64,000 nucleotides of DNA, from contig CAZGBJ010000012.1 in assembly GCA_964523895.1 (NCBI GenBank), positions 1 to 64,000 on the forward strand. Reading direction: 5' to 3'. Of this stretch, positions 33,152 through 42,929 are shown in pieces. This DNA is from UBA7359 sp964523895 (GTDB lineage Bacteria; Pseudomonadota; Gammaproteobacteria; Eutrophobiales; Eutrophobiaceae). Within the stretch, counting starts at the first letter, position 1, and every line of letters begins with the position of its first letter. Below the pieces are notes generated by a model, which did not search any database, was not told where the DNA came from, and saw only the letters and a program-made list of their open reading frames with translations. The translations under genes and the position numbers were made by a program.

Positions 33152-34164
33152 TAGTTGGATAAGTAAGTTTTAAAGTAATCATTATAGCGTTCCTCAAAAC
33201 CTTTTCCGGATTTAGAAAGGGTATAGATAGCAATACCTAATTCATTTGCCAGTGTGTGTGTTTTATCCGTTCCCAAAACCATGAAAGCCGTTGCCAGGGC
33301 ATCGGCATGCATAGCTGATTTATCCAGTACAGTGACTGAAGCAAGATTATGATTAATGGGTTTTCCCGTAGCCGGATCGATTGTATGAGAATAACGAATA
33401 CCCTTTTTCTCAAAATAATTTCGATAATCACCGGACGTAGCCATGGCAATATTATTCAGACTAACAATACGCTGAACCGAGCGTTCGAGCGACTTTGCCT
33501 GTTCAATTCCAATCTGCCAAGCTTCTCGATTAGCATTAATTCCTTTACCTATGAGTTCGCCGCCAATTTCTACCAGATAGTTTTGGAAACCCTGTCCATC
33601 GAGATAATTTGCGACTTTATCGACAGCAAAACCTTTGGCTATTCCTGATAGGTCGATATAACTATCGGGATCAGACTTTGAGATTTGATTTAATGGTTTA
33701 TTAAAAAGAATCTTTTCATAACCACTATGTTGCTTTGTTGATTCTATAAGCTGGTCAGCAGGAATTTCTCGTGTAAAAGGATCCGGGCCAAACCCCCAAA
33801 GATTAACCAAAGGTCCGACCGTAATATCGAATGCACCTTTTGTCACGAAACTGACATTATTTGCATGTTCAATAACGAAATACAGATCTTTAGATAGATT
33901 TTGCCAGTCGCTAATTTTTGACTGGTTTAAAAGTGACAACTCTGAATCAGATAGATAGGTCGACATCGATTGATTAATGTCAGCAAGAATTTGTTCAATA
34001 TTGGCATGTATTGTTTCTTTTTCGAGAGTAATGTTTTGCGAGATAAGTTTGATGGAATAGGTCGTGCCCATAGTGAGACCGGTGATAGTAACTAATTTAT
34101 CCGGTGCGCGTTGGCAGGCACTAATAATGCATATAAAGATAAGAATCGATAATAGAGTACGCAT
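33151..34164 (-). CDS. apbE: FAD:protein FMN transferase, lipoprotein
   Basis: 337 residues from ATG 34164, chosen because it opens directly with a lipoprotein signal (MRTLLSILIFICIISAC). A longer frame starts at 34344, but its extra 60 residues look non-native. ApbE moves FMN from FAD to a Thr of target proteins such as Na+-NQR and Rnf subunits in the periplasm. The motifs GTTYSIKL, DLSGIAKGFAVDKVA, EIGGELIGKG and SHTIDPATGKPINH are intact. The targets are not in view. Confidence 0.93.
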   Translation of the reverse strand: MRTLLSILIFICIISACQRAPDKLVTITGLTMGTTYSIKLISQNITLEKETIHANIEQILADINQSMSTYLSDSELSLLNQSKISDWQNLSKDLYFVIEHANNVSFVTKGAFDITVGPLVNLWGFGPDPFTREIPADQLIESTKQHSGYEKILFNKPLNQISKSDPDSYIDLSGIAKGFAVDKVANYLDGQGFQNYLVEIGGELIGKGINANREAWQIGIEQAKSLERSVQRIVSLNNIAMATSGDYRNYFEKKGIRYSHTIDPATGKPINHNLASVTVLDKSAMHADALATAFMVLGTDKTHTLANELGIAIYTLSKSGKGFEERYNDYFKTYLSN

Positions 34165-34663
34165 TAACAAGTGTGACTTATGTGAAACAGTTCTTTTTAT
34201 TTGAGTAATGATGTTGAAAAAATATCCTATACCGGAAAATAGTGGCATATACATATAGTAACAAGAATAAGGTGTTAACGCTTTCAACTGTAATTGTTGT
34301 TGCCTATCTCGCTTCAAATTCTGATCTACTGAAACAATTGTCAATTCCCCATGTGACAGGGAATTTAAAGTCTTAACTTGAACGTCAGATAGATTTATCG
34401 CGCGAGGGGAGCAGTGAATGACACCAATATGGCGTCGGTGGAGAACGGGATATGCCGGATTTTATAAGTAAATTATTGATATTCAAACGTCAGGAATTAT
34501 GGGTATAGACGTGATTAATGGGAAATTTCAAGCCAAAATGGCCAACTAAATGTTACACTAGCTTATCCAGTATGAATCATAGTAAGTTCATAAAGTAAGC
34601 GTTGAAAAAAACTGCTATGCTGACGGGTATTTATTATAACGATAAGTTTCAATAGTTAAGAGC
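34165..34663. other. Gene-free divergent region between apbE and the M15 peptidase
   Basis: About 500 bp with no reading frame that I support. The N-terminal extension of the apbE frame covers part of it on the minus strand but lacks a ribosome site. I see no clear hairpin, repeat or promoter pair; promoters for both flanking genes must lie here. Confidence 0.5.
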
Positions 34664-35515
34664 ATGAAGAGAAGGTATTTATTAAAAACTCTGGGTCTGG
34701 GCTGTGTCGGATTGGGTGTTGCCCCGGAAATATTGGCGAAGACTCTCCCCGGGTATTTTGCCGGTGTAAGTACATCCCCGGATGATGAACTCAAAGACTA
34801 CCTGCATAAAATACAGAACTTTAATCTTCCACACAGCTCTGACGTTCAGATAGACAGTAGCCTCTATGAGACATTCGTGTCGACAGTTATGCGACTGAGA
34901 CGTCTTCAGAAACTGGTTGGTCACGGCAATTTTAATATATTGAATTTCCCTGATGGACTAGCACTAGCCCGTAATTATTCTAAAGTTGGCAAATTTACCA
35001 AATCAGAACTCGGTTTTCTGGAGACAATTTTCTATGAAGATGGGCAACGATACGGCTTTTTAGGGCAAAAACCGCTAAAAGAAATTACCGATCAGGTAAA
35101 AAAGAAAGATGTTATTAAAATTCCCTATAGCGGGAATTTTCTATATAAGGATCGTTCAGTTGAAATATTTGAAGAGATAAAAAAGGAACTGGGAGATCAA
35201 GTTGTCCTGACCTCTGGTATCCGTGGCGTGATGAAACAGTTCTTGTTGTTTTTAAATAAAGTGCATAGCAGTGAAGGTAATCTATCTCTTGCTTCCCGAT
35301 CACTGGCACCTCCCGGATATTCCTTTCACGGTAATGGTGATTTTGATGTAGGACAAGCAGGCTATGGTAAATTAAATTTTACCGGACGTTTCACGGAAAC
35401 AGAGGTATATAAAAGACTTTCTGAACTGGGCTATCTACAATTGCGCTATCCACAGGATAACCAGTTAGGCGTACGTTACGAACCCTGGCACATCAAGATT
35501 AATGTGGATGTCTGA
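34664..35515 (+). CDS. M15-family (D-Ala-D-Ala carboxypeptidase-like) exported protein
   Basis: 283 residues. The N-terminus MKRRYLLKTLGLGCVGLGVA resembles a Tat-type signal (KRRYLLK). Zinc-binding motifs of the VanY/M15 peptidases appear near the end: FHGNGDFDVG (His and Asp) and YEPWHIKI (final His). The family trims peptidoglycan stem peptides in the periplasm. The first part, about 150 residues after the signal, is a helical region that contains the FEEIKKELGDQVVLTSGIRG segment. It stands alone. The substrate is inferred from family. Confidence 0.82.
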   Translation: MKRRYLLKTLGLGCVGLGVAPEILAKTLPGYFAGVSTSPDDELKDYLHKIQNFNLPHSSDVQIDSSLYETFVSTVMRLRRLQKLVGHGNFNILNFPDGLALARNYSKVGKFTKSELGFLETIFYEDGQRYGFLGQKPLKEITDQVKKKDVIKIPYSGNFLYKDRSVEIFEEIKKELGDQVVLTSGIRGVMKQFLLFLNKVHSSEGNLSLASRSLAPPGYSFHGNGDFDVGQAGYGKLNFTGRFTETEVYKRLSELGYLQLRYPQDNQLGVRYEPWHIKINVDV

Positions 35516-35620
35516 TTGGCTTGGGGTATAAAACGTAGTACTCCACTAATGATTCAAGTGCTCTGACCCCTTGATACCTTGCTTGATACCTTCCCGTTTA
35601 TTGAAACATAATGTTTTTCT

Positions 35621-35636
35621 AACCCGGCGTCGGGTT
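35621..35636. terminator. Weak terminator-like hairpin between convergent genes
   Basis: AACCCG-GCGT-CGGGTT forms a 6-bp GC-rich stem between the M15 gene and the convergent lipoprotein gene. Only short T stretches follow on either strand, so termination is uncertain. Confidence 0.35.
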
Positions 35637-35665
35637 AAGATTCTTGTTAGAAGGTATTTTCATTA

Positions 35666-36088
35666 TTAATTTAAAACTGAATTAAGTTTGTTTCTATTTT
35701 TCTTTGCTTCTTGAGGGCTAGCAGAATATATAACAAGAAAAGTACCTCTAGAAGATACTGAAAAATCATGTGGAATATTTTCTGACTCTAACCATAATGC
35801 CACATTATTAATATCTTCCTGATTAGTTAGCATCTCTGCTACTCCGCGATAAAAAGTATTTACTTGGTTTTCAAATTTAGAATAATTTTCACCTTCCCAC
35901 ATTAATGTGTCCATGCAAATTAGGTTCTGATCATTAATATGGAATTCAGTATTATTTTCTTTTAGTTGGTAAATATATGCTTTTTCGTGAGTTTCATCTC
36001 CCAAATTTCTACAAGTAGTACTTGTTTGAGTACACCCGACAATTACTTGAAGGAATGTAAGGGTCAGCAATATTCGTAATAACATCAT
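35666..36088 (-). CDS. Lipoprotein of unknown function
   Basis: 140 residues with a lipoprotein signal (MMLLRILLTLTFLQVIVGC). The mature part has another Cys pair (TCRNLG and LICMD) and ends in a charged helix. I recognise no domain. The start codon at 36088 may be either of two adjacent ATGs. It is flanked by a convergent gene and by the ABC exporter gene upstream (134 bp), so it is probably its own transcript. Confidence 0.6.
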   Translation of the reverse strand: MMLLRILLTLTFLQVIVGCTQTSTTCRNLGDETHEKAYIYQLKENNTEFHINDQNLICMDTLMWEGENYSKFENQVNTFYRGVAEMLTNQEDINNVALWLESENIPHDFSVSSRGTFLVIYSASPQEAKKNRNKLNSVLN

Positions 36089-36221
36089 TCAATGCCTTCT
36101 AACAGTTTATTTTACGGCCATGGCCATGTTATTTTTATGCCCACTTTGGCTGGTTAGCGGGAGCTAAATCAGATAATACGAATCTTTTGCTTTGGAATCG
36201 ACATCAGACCATTATATTACT

Positions 36222-38072
36222 CTAATGCGACTGCCTAACGCCATAGAGTTTAGAGTATAGTCCATCTTGTGAGAGTAGTTCTCCATGGGTCCCTTGTTCG
36301 CCGATGGTGCCTGCTTCGAACACATAAACATGATTAGCCTGTTTAATGGCGCTTAGCCTATGTGCAACTATGATGGTTGTTTTGTCTTTTAGGAAATCGG
36401 CAAGCGCAGTGTGTAGATGATATTCCGTTTCTGCATCTAATGCCGATGTTGCTTCGTCAAGAATGACAACGTTGGGTTCGCTTAATACCATACGTGCAAT
36501 TGCCAATCGTTGGCGTTGTCCGCCAGATAATCTTATTCCTTGTCTGCCAACAATCGTATCTAGTTTATTCGGTAATTGTTCTACGGTTTCCTCTAATTGT
36601 GCAATCTCAAGCGCATGCCATAAATCTTTATCTTCGAGTTCGCGACCCAGTGTTAAATTAATTCTGACACTATCGTTAAACAGTGCCGGGTTTTGTAAAA
36701 CGGTAGCAACATGTTCACGTACTACATCGAGTCCGATTTGTGTGACCGGCACGCCATCGTAAAATATATTGCCGCTCTTGGCGGGATATAAGCCAATTAA
36801 CACTTGAACCAGAGTAGATTTGCCACCACCACTTGCTCCAACGAGCGCTACTTTTTCTCCGGGATCAATTTTAAGGTTAATGCCGTTTAATACATCGTCG
36901 CTATCATCACCATGGCCATAGGCAAAATGAAGATCAGAAATGGTAATGCCGACGGTATTTTTATTTTCAAATGGATTAGCAATATGTGGATAGTCTGGTT
37001 CCAGTTGCAGTTTTAATAATTCATTAATACGTCCGAGTGCGGCCTTGGCATTATAAAAAGCATATTGAATATTTAATATTTCCTGTACCGGTGCCATCAT
37101 GAACCAGAGGTAACCAAAAACGGCAAACATCTGACCAATGCTCAAGCCGGAATAGATAACCATAATCATGGCAACAGCGCGGAAAATATCAAAACCAAAC
37201 AGAAATATGACAAAACTCAAGCGACCTGCTGTATCGCTTTTCCATGCGAAAGCAATACCATGATTTTTTACTTCTCTGGCTTGTTCAATGATGCGTTGAA
37301 GATAATGCTTTTCTCTATTACTGGCGCGGATCTGATGAATGGAGTCGAGTGTTTCAACAAGAGATTGTTGAAATAGAGCAAAAGCCGAGTTTTCGTTTTT
37401 CTTCAGTTCTTTAACACGTTTGCCCAATATTGTAGTGAAATAAATTACGATGGGGTTGGCAAACAGAATTAACAATGCAATCTGCCAATGCATAATAAGT
37501 AAGATAATAGCAACACCGATGATCGTCAGGACAGCGATTAATAATTTACTGACTGTACTACCGACAAATTCATCAACAGTAGCAAGATCAGTGACGAAAT
37601 AAGATGCTACCGTCCCACTTCCCAATATTTCGTATTCAGACATTGATACACTGCTTAATCGCAATAGCAGTGTACGACGAATAAGAAAAATCACATCTTT
37701 AGCAATAATAGTGAATTGTCTTGTTTGAAACACATTCAGAACCAATGCAGAAAGACGCAAAAACAAAGTAATAACAAGAATAGCTAAAATATAGAGTACC
37801 GGGCCGTGCCATGACGATGGTGTAATACTGTTTATGGAGTTAACAACAATATCCGGTTTGTTTAACAGTACTTCATCAACTAATAGCGGCAACAACAAGG
37901 GCACAGGTACACTTGCCAATGTAGCAATAACGGCAATGATATTGGCCAATATCAATTGATGTTTATGTTGCCTGGCAATATTAAGAATATATTGCCAGTT
38001 ATATTCTTCTACTTTTTCATTGCTGCTAACTTTCTCAGTCGCTGCTTGTTCTGTATTTATTATTGCGGACAT
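36222..38072 (-). CDS. MsbA-like ABC transporter, fused permease-ATPase
   Basis: 616 residues. Six transmembrane helices (about 35-330) form an exporter-type ABC membrane domain, followed by the nucleotide-binding domain (~370-610) with Walker A GASGGGKST, signature LSGGQRQRLAIAR, Walker B VVILDEATSALD and H-loop VAHRLS. It forms a homodimer in the inner membrane exporting lipids, peptides or drugs. No C39 peptidase domain is present, so it is not a leader-cleaving exporter. The srkA gene lies 21 bp upstream on the same strand. Confidence 0.9.
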   Translation of the reverse strand: MSAIINTEQAATEKVSSNEKVEEYNWQYILNIARQHKHQLILANIIAVIATLASVPVPLLLPLLVDEVLLNKPDIVVNSINSITPSSWHGPVLYILAILVITLFLRLSALVLNVFQTRQFTIIAKDVIFLIRRTLLLRLSSVSMSEYEILGSGTVASYFVTDLATVDEFVGSTVSKLLIAVLTIIGVAIILLIMHWQIALLILFANPIVIYFTTILGKRVKELKKNENSAFALFQQSLVETLDSIHQIRASNREKHYLQRIIEQAREVKNHGIAFAWKSDTAGRLSFVIFLFGFDIFRAVAMIMVIYSGLSIGQMFAVFGYLWFMMAPVQEILNIQYAFYNAKAALGRINELLKLQLEPDYPHIANPFENKNTVGITISDLHFAYGHGDDSDDVLNGINLKIDPGEKVALVGASGGGKSTLVQVLIGLYPAKSGNIFYDGVPVTQIGLDVVREHVATVLQNPALFNDSVRINLTLGRELEDKDLWHALEIAQLEETVEQLPNKLDTIVGRQGIRLSGGQRQRLAIARMVLSEPNVVILDEATSALDAETEYHLHTALADFLKDKTTIIVAHRLSAIKQANHVYVFEAGTIGEQGTHGELLSQDGLYSKLYGVRQSH

Positions 38073-38093
38073 ATTTAATATATTAAAGGGTAT

Positions 38094-39092
38094 CTATGGT
38101 CTTTGCCAAACGAGTGGCGGCTCTTCCATCAACGATGCTTGTTCTCGTAAACTAAGTATGTGTTCTTCCCAATAATTTTGCGTATTAAAAAAGGGGAATG
38201 CAATCGGGAAAGCCGGATCTTGCCAACGTTGTGCCAACCATGCTGCATAGTGAATCAGTCGTAAGGTTCTGAGTGCTTCAATCAAATGTAACTCACGCGC
38301 AGTAAAGTCGCGAAACTCAGTATAGCCTTCCATAAAATCATTCAGTCTTGCGGTCATGTACTGTCGGTCACCCGATAAGAACATCCAGATATCTTGTACT
38401 GCAGGACCAGTTCGTGAATCATCAAAATCGACGATATAGAATTTATCATCACGAGTTAATATATTACCTTGATGACAATCGCCATGTAATCTTAAACTTT
38501 TATAACTGCCAGCTTGTTCGAAGCAGGCTTTAATTCTGCTAATCAGATCATCGGTTAATGTTGAGTAAGCAATTTCCAAATCCTTGGGGATGAAATTATT
38601 TTCTGTAATATATTTTATTGGTTTTATAACAAAATCCTCGATACTGATATCGGGTCTTTCTACAAACAATTTTGTTTCACCGATATTATGTAGTTGCGCC
38701 AGTATTCGACCGAGCTGCAACAAGTGATCGGGATTATCCAATTCAGGCGCATAGCCACCAAAACGCGGATAAAGTGAAAAACGATAGCCTTCAAAATTGA
38801 ATATGGTTTCGTTATTTATAGCTAAAGGGGCGACGACTGGTAAATCAGCATTAGCTAATTCCAATGTGAACTGATGTTCCTCTCTGATCATTTCGTCCGT
38901 CCAGCGAGCCGGTCGGTAGAATTTGGCTATAATAGGCTGTTCATCTTCAATTCCTACTTGATAAACTCTGTTTTCATAGCTATTAAGCGCAAGAATTCGC
39001 TTATCAGAGATATAATCCAATGACTCAATCGCATTAATGATTGTATTCGGTATAAGCTGGCTATAATTATAGATACTGTTATCTTCTGGCAT
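38094..39092 (-). CDS. srkA: Stress response kinase A (YihE)
   Basis: 332 residues, the family length. Aminoglycoside-phosphotransferase-like kinase fold: LRLHGDCHQGNIL holds the catalytic loop and YIVDFDDSRTGPAVQDIWMFLSG holds the metal-binding Asp. Also NSYENRVYQVG near the N-terminus. SrkA is a cytoplasmic Ser/Thr kinase that counters stress-induced death in E. coli. In that organism it neighbours dsbA; here it precedes the ABC exporter. Confidence 0.93.
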   Translation of the reverse strand: MPEDNSIYNYSQLIPNTIINAIESLDYISDKRILALNSYENRVYQVGIEDEQPIIAKFYRPARWTDEMIREEHQFTLELANADLPVVAPLAINNETIFNFEGYRFSLYPRFGGYAPELDNPDHLLQLGRILAQLHNIGETKLFVERPDISIEDFVIKPIKYITENNFIPKDLEIAYSTLTDDLISRIKACFEQAGSYKSLRLHGDCHQGNILTRDDKFYIVDFDDSRTGPAVQDIWMFLSGDRQYMTARLNDFMEGYTEFRDFTARELHLIEALRTLRLIHYAAWLAQRWQDPAFPIAFPFFNTQNYWEEHILSLREQASLMEEPPLVWQRP

Positions 39093-39196
39093 GATGTGAG
39101 TTTATACCCATGGTAATAGTAAAACTACTATACAAAACAGAGTGATACAGGCTAATCTTTACCAGATGATGGACGGTATAAAGGAATAATGACTGT

Positions 39197-40453
39197 ATGA
39201 GTTCTCAGTTATCTTCATTAACGAACGATGCCAATGCGGGTGATATTGATGCCCAGCTGCAACTCGCTGATCTATATGAACATGGTTTTGGTGTTCCGTT
39301 AGATCAGGGACAGGCTGCGTATTGGTATCGAAAAGCAGCGGAACAAGATTCAGGTAAGGCGCAGTCGCTTCTTGGTCAAATGTATATGCGTGGCATAGGT
39401 GTGCCCGAAGATCATAAACAAGCGGCGCAATGGCTAAAAAAATCAGCACAAAAAGGTGATGCAACTGCGCAGGTTAATCTGGCCTGGTGTTACCAACATG
39501 GTCTTGGTGTAGAAAAGAACTATGAACAGGCATTTGATTGGTATCTTAAATCAGCTGAGCTTGGTCATGCTGGCGCGCGTTACAATTTAGCTTATATGTA
39601 TTCTAAAGGTATTGGTACATCAGGAAATGTTGTTGAAGCTTTAAGGTGGTATCTACTGGCTGCTGAACAGGGACATATGAAAGCGCAACTTAATGTTGGT
39701 TTAATGCTTGCTCAAGGTCAGGGTACGGAAGTAAATGAAAAAGAGGCCGCCCATTGGTATCAGGAAGCAGCTAATCAGGGTTATGCCAAGGCACAATACA
39801 ATCTTGCATTATTGTACGGAGGTGGTGTTGGTGTTTCACAGGATGATGAAGAAGCCTTTAAATGGCATCAACTTGCAGCAAAACAAGGTTATGCACGCGC
39901 CCAGTTTAATATGGGGCTATTTTATATAAATGGTTTAGGCGTTCCCCAAGATTACGCTGCGGCTGAAAAATGTTTTATAGCAGCTGCAAAACAATCTTAC
40001 GCCAAAGCGAATTATCAACTTGGAAAACTTCACGCCTTTGGATTAGGGCTGCCTATTAATGAGATAGAAGCAGTTAAATGGTATCGCAAGGCAGCAGAAG
40101 CAGGCTATAACAAAGCACAGTATCGTTTGGGACATCTTTATGTTTCCGGGCATGGCGTGGAAAAAGATGAAGCCATCGCCAGCTCATGGTTTGAAAAGGC
40201 GGCCAGACAGGGTTATCAAAAATCACAACATATGCTTGGCGTGCGTTATGTAAAAGGTTTAGGTGTTAAAAGAGACTTTATCCGAGCTTACGCATGGCTA
40301 CTCTTGGCGAATGATTCAGGTAATAAACATGTAAGCGAAGCATTAACTCGAGTGCGTGGTAAATTATCTGAAGGACAAGTATCAGAAGCAGAAGTGCTTA
40401 CCAGTGAATATAGCCAAGCTTATGAAAGAAGGATTAGTCAGCTTACGACGTAA
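39197..40453 (+). CDS. Sel1-like repeat protein
   Basis: 418 residues made of about ten Sel1/TPR-like repeats of ~36 residues, recognised by recurring AxxWYxKAAEQG followed by AQxxLGxxYxxGxGVxxD (for example AAYWYRKAAEQDSGKAQSLL). No signal peptide is seen, so it is probably cytoplasmic. Such solenoids bind partner proteins. The last ~60 residues (KRDFIRAYAWLLLANDSG onward) are a typical C-terminal cap. Confidence 0.9.
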   Translation: MSSQLSSLTNDANAGDIDAQLQLADLYEHGFGVPLDQGQAAYWYRKAAEQDSGKAQSLLGQMYMRGIGVPEDHKQAAQWLKKSAQKGDATAQVNLAWCYQHGLGVEKNYEQAFDWYLKSAELGHAGARYNLAYMYSKGIGTSGNVVEALRWYLLAAEQGHMKAQLNVGLMLAQGQGTEVNEKEAAHWYQEAANQGYAKAQYNLALLYGGGVGVSQDDEEAFKWHQLAAKQGYARAQFNMGLFYINGLGVPQDYAAAEKCFIAAAKQSYAKANYQLGKLHAFGLGLPINEIEAVKWYRKAAEAGYNKAQYRLGHLYVSGHGVEKDEAIASSWFEKAARQGYQKSQHMLGVRYVKGLGVKRDFIRAYAWLLLANDSGNKHVSEALTRVRGKLSEGQVSEAEVLTSEYSQAYERRISQLTT

Positions 40454-40497
40454 GATTTTAGAGTTTACTAACAGGCACAAAATCACTCATAGTACTG

Positions 40498-40514
40498 GCC
40501 GGGAAGTATTTTGA
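40498..40514 (+). repeat. Left inverted repeat bounding the toxin-antitoxin unit
   Basis: GCCGGGAAGTATTTTGA matches the complement of 41323-41339 at 16 of 17 positions, with the single mismatch in the middle. The pair encloses about 840 bp holding just the toxin and antitoxin genes and their promoter. Confidence 0.6.
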
Positions 40515-40654
40515 CTCCAAACCGTCGCTTTATTTTTCGATCATTTCTCTCCTTATGTCGTGATACATTGATACTAAAACAAAATTTATACTTAATAAAT
40601 ATAATAATATCAATAAGTTATATTCCATTTTAATAATCGCACTAGAATAATACA

Positions 40655-40682
40655 TTGACTTATGTACCATATGTGGTACATT
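40655..40682 (+). promoter_or_regulatory. Toxin-antitoxin promoter with overlapping operator
   Basis: TTGACT (40655-40660) and TACATT (40677-40682) are spaced 16 bp apart. Between and over them lies the perfect inverted repeat TGTACCA-TATG-TGGTACA (40663-40680). An operator in this place is the standard arrangement for antitoxin autorepression. Confidence 0.7.
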
Positions 40683-40687
40683 TAATC

Positions 40688-41026
40688 ATGAAAAGGATAA
40701 CTTTTGTTTTTTATGAAACACGGAATGGCAAACTACCTGTAAGAGACTGGTTGCTAAAGCTTAGTAAGGATGATCGTAAACGAGTTGGAGTTGATTTAGC
40801 AACGGTAGAGTATGGCTGGCCTGTAGGGATGCCGATTTGTAAATCACTGGGTTCAGGTTTATGGGAAGTGAGAACAAACATCTCTGATAAAAGAATTTCA
40901 CGGGTTTTATTTTGTATTCATGACGATTCATTATGGGCATTACATGGGTTCGTTAAGAAAACGCAAAAAACACCAAAGTCTGATATAGAACTAGCGATCA
41001 AAAGAATGAAGGAAATTATAAAATGA
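40688..41026 (+). CDS. RelE/ParE-type toxin (HigB-like, Gp49 family)
   Basis: 112 residues from ATG 40688. An earlier in-frame start at 40655 would lie upstream of the promoter -10 box, so it is rejected. Motifs FYETRNGKLPVRDWLLKLS, GWPVGMPICKSLGSGLWEVR and RVLFCIHDDSLWALHGFVKKTQKTP match the phage-derived Gp49-like toxin family, which cleaves mRNA at the ribosome. The toxin comes first and overlaps the antitoxin by 4 bases (ATGA), as in higBA loci. Confidence 0.88.
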   Translation: MKRITFVFYETRNGKLPVRDWLLKLSKDDRKRVGVDLATVEYGWPVGMPICKSLGSGLWEVRTNISDKRISRVLFCIHDDSLWALHGFVKKTQKTPKSDIELAIKRMKEIIK

Positions 41027-41307
41027 GTAAAAAAACAAAGAAGCCATATACGCTTAGTAACTTTCTTGAAGAACAAGGTATTTCTGAAGAAGTAAATACC
41101 ATTGCGATTAAACGTGTTATTGCCTGGCAAGTTGAAGAGGCTATGAAGGCAGAACATATTACAAAAAAAGCGATGGCTGAAAAAATGCACACTAGTAGAA
41201 GCCAGCTCGACCGATTACTTGATCCCAATTATACGTCAATCACACTTGATGTATTGGCTAAAGCAGCAAAAGCAGTCGGACGCGAATTGAAGCTTGAGCT
41301 TGCTTAG
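41023..41307 (+). CDS. HigA-like antitoxin with XRE-type helix-turn-helix
   Basis: 94 residues. The helix-turn-helix covers roughly residues 44-85 (KKAMAEKMHTSRSQLDRLLDPNYTSITLDVLAKAAKAVG), followed by a short tail. It should neutralise the upstream toxin and repress their shared promoter by binding the inverted repeat at 40663-40680. It is coupled to the toxin by a 4-base overlap. Confidence 0.88.
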   Translation: MSKKTKKPYTLSNFLEEQGISEEVNTIAIKRVIAWQVEEAMKAEHITKKAMAEKMHTSRSQLDRLLDPNYTSITLDVLAKAAKAVGRELKLELA

Positions 41308-41322
41308 AATCATTAAAATAAT

Positions 41323-41339
41323 TCAAAAGACTTCCCGGC
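41323..41339 (-). repeat. Right inverted repeat bounding the toxin-antitoxin unit
   Basis: TCAAAAGACTTCCCGGC is the complement of 40498-40514 with one mismatch. It lies 15 bp after the antitoxin stop. Together with the left copy it delimits a compact cassette-like unit. Confidence 0.6.
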
Positions 41340-41393
41340 GAAACAAAGGTTCTCATACCAAAAATATTTCACCAATATCAGAAGCTTAAATTT

Positions 41394-42863
41394 TTAGAAT
41401 ACAGGTGAGTTAATCTGTAATTTATCCAGTTCTAATGGTTTATCCAGTTTTTTCAGTATTTCTTCCTGTTGATGAAGACGCAATATATCGTAATAGCGTC
41501 TAATTCTTTTGACAAACTCAACTGGCTCATACCCTCTGGCATAACCGTGTTTGGTTTTTTCATACCATTTACTTTTGCTGAGTTTGGGCAAATGTTTTTC
41601 AACATCAATCCAGAGATTGGGATCATCACCCTGCGATTCGGTTATTATTCGAGCATCTTCCAGATGACCTAGACCGACATTGTATGCGGCTAACGTCATC
41701 CATGAACGATCAGGCTCAAAAATGCTCTCTGGTAAAGATTTTTTTAATATATTCAGGTATTTTGCGCCGCCGATAATACTTTGTTCAGCATCAAGACGAT
41801 CTTTAACACCGACGCGTTTGGCCGTATCCTGAGTCAACATCATTAAACCTCTAACGCCGGTGTGCGAACGCGCCTCTGCATTCCAATGTGATTCCTGATA
41901 ACTGATAGCCGCAAGCAAACGCTCATCGAATTCATGGTTTATGGCTGCATTTTTAAAGTAAGCGTTATAGTTTGGCAACTCGTTTTCTATTCGTTTTAAA
42001 TAATAAAGAATGTCGACATAATCAAAAACATTGAGATGATGAAAATAGTTGCTATGTCTTTTTTCAAGTTGACCGCTTTGTTTATATGAATTAATAAAAT
42101 TATCCGCTGAAATAGAAATGGATTTATCATCGTTGTTATTATAGGTAAGCCAGTGCGATGAATACTTTTTTGGCAAGGTAAAAGCAATTTTAATTTCAGG
42201 GTACAGATACCGATAGTAAGTATAGATATCGGCATTAATGATACTGAGTTTGAAATTATTCAGGTTTACTTGTTTCAGTACTTGACGGGTATTGCCATCA
42301 GGTAACTCAAGCCAAAATAGTGAGGGATAATCAACTTTAAGCTTAGATAATACCAATGCGGGTTTACTACCTTTTGCGACAATAACCGTACTTGGCGTGA
42401 TTTCTTTGATTGATTTTGGCAATTTGTCGCTACGATGACCAATCACAACCCATTCATCTTCGTTATAGGCCGTACCATTCAGAATTTTATTGTCAGAGTA
42501 AGGCGGTGAATTACCAGCAATGCCTATATGAATTTTGCCTTGTTTTAACAGCGCGGCAACCTCACTGATGGTATTAGCCCTGATGATTTCGAGTTTTGCA
42601 CCGATTGATGATGCATAAGCAGATATGATTTCGTAATCATAACCGCGAATTAGCGATTCATCGGGGAAATAAAGTGGTGGCGCCGCTATTAGAGCCACAC
42701 GTAAACTTCCTCGAGACTGAATTCGCTCAAGCTGTGATAAGCCATCCGAGCAACCACTTAAGCCAGTTATAAGATAAAGGAGCAGAAGCTGGCACAATGT
42801 GTGCGTCAATTTATTGCCTATATGCTTCCCTGTATAATAGTTTGAGTATGTAGTCATGTTCAC
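41394..42863 (-). CDS. mltF: Membrane-bound lytic murein transglycosylase F
   Basis: 489 residues. The lipoprotein signal ends LSGC (about residue 38; the true start may be a few codons later). A substrate-binding-protein-type domain (~50-285) is followed by a lytic transglycosylase (SLT) domain (~295-460) with catalytic Glu in AISYQESHWN and conserved VRGLMMLTQDTAK and AAYNVGLGHLEDAR. It cleaves peptidoglycan glycan strands at the outer membrane, with the N-terminal domain modulating activity. Divergent from the endonuclease-I-like gene. Confidence 0.93.
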   Translation of the reverse strand: MNMTTYSNYYTGKHIGNKLTHTLCQLLLLYLITGLSGCSDGLSQLERIQSRGSLRVALIAAPPLYFPDESLIRGYDYEIISAYASSIGAKLEIIRANTISEVAALLKQGKIHIGIAGNSPPYSDNKILNGTAYNEDEWVVIGHRSDKLPKSIKEITPSTVIVAKGSKPALVLSKLKVDYPSLFWLELPDGNTRQVLKQVNLNNFKLSIINADIYTYYRYLYPEIKIAFTLPKKYSSHWLTYNNNDDKSISISADNFINSYKQSGQLEKRHSNYFHHLNVFDYVDILYYLKRIENELPNYNAYFKNAAINHEFDERLLAAISYQESHWNAEARSHTGVRGLMMLTQDTAKRVGVKDRLDAEQSIIGGAKYLNILKKSLPESIFEPDRSWMTLAAYNVGLGHLEDARIITESQGDDPNLWIDVEKHLPKLSKSKWYEKTKHGYARGYEPVEFVKRIRRYYDILRLHQQEEILKKLDKPLELDKLQINSPVF

Positions 42864-42929
42864 ATTTTAAAGCAGTCTGGTATATGATTGGCAAAAGAAT
42901 TTAAATAATACTAAAAAAATATTACACAC

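Noticed and set aside
34165..34344. A 60-residue N-terminal extension of ApbE
   Set aside because: The extension lacks a ribosome site and would place residues before a good lipoprotein signal, so the start at 34164 is preferred.
36222..38072. The MsbA-like ABC exporter as the missing pump of the adhesin secretion cluster
   Set aside because: It is about 29 kb away, co-oriented with srkA, and has no substrate-specific extra domain, so a link is not supported.
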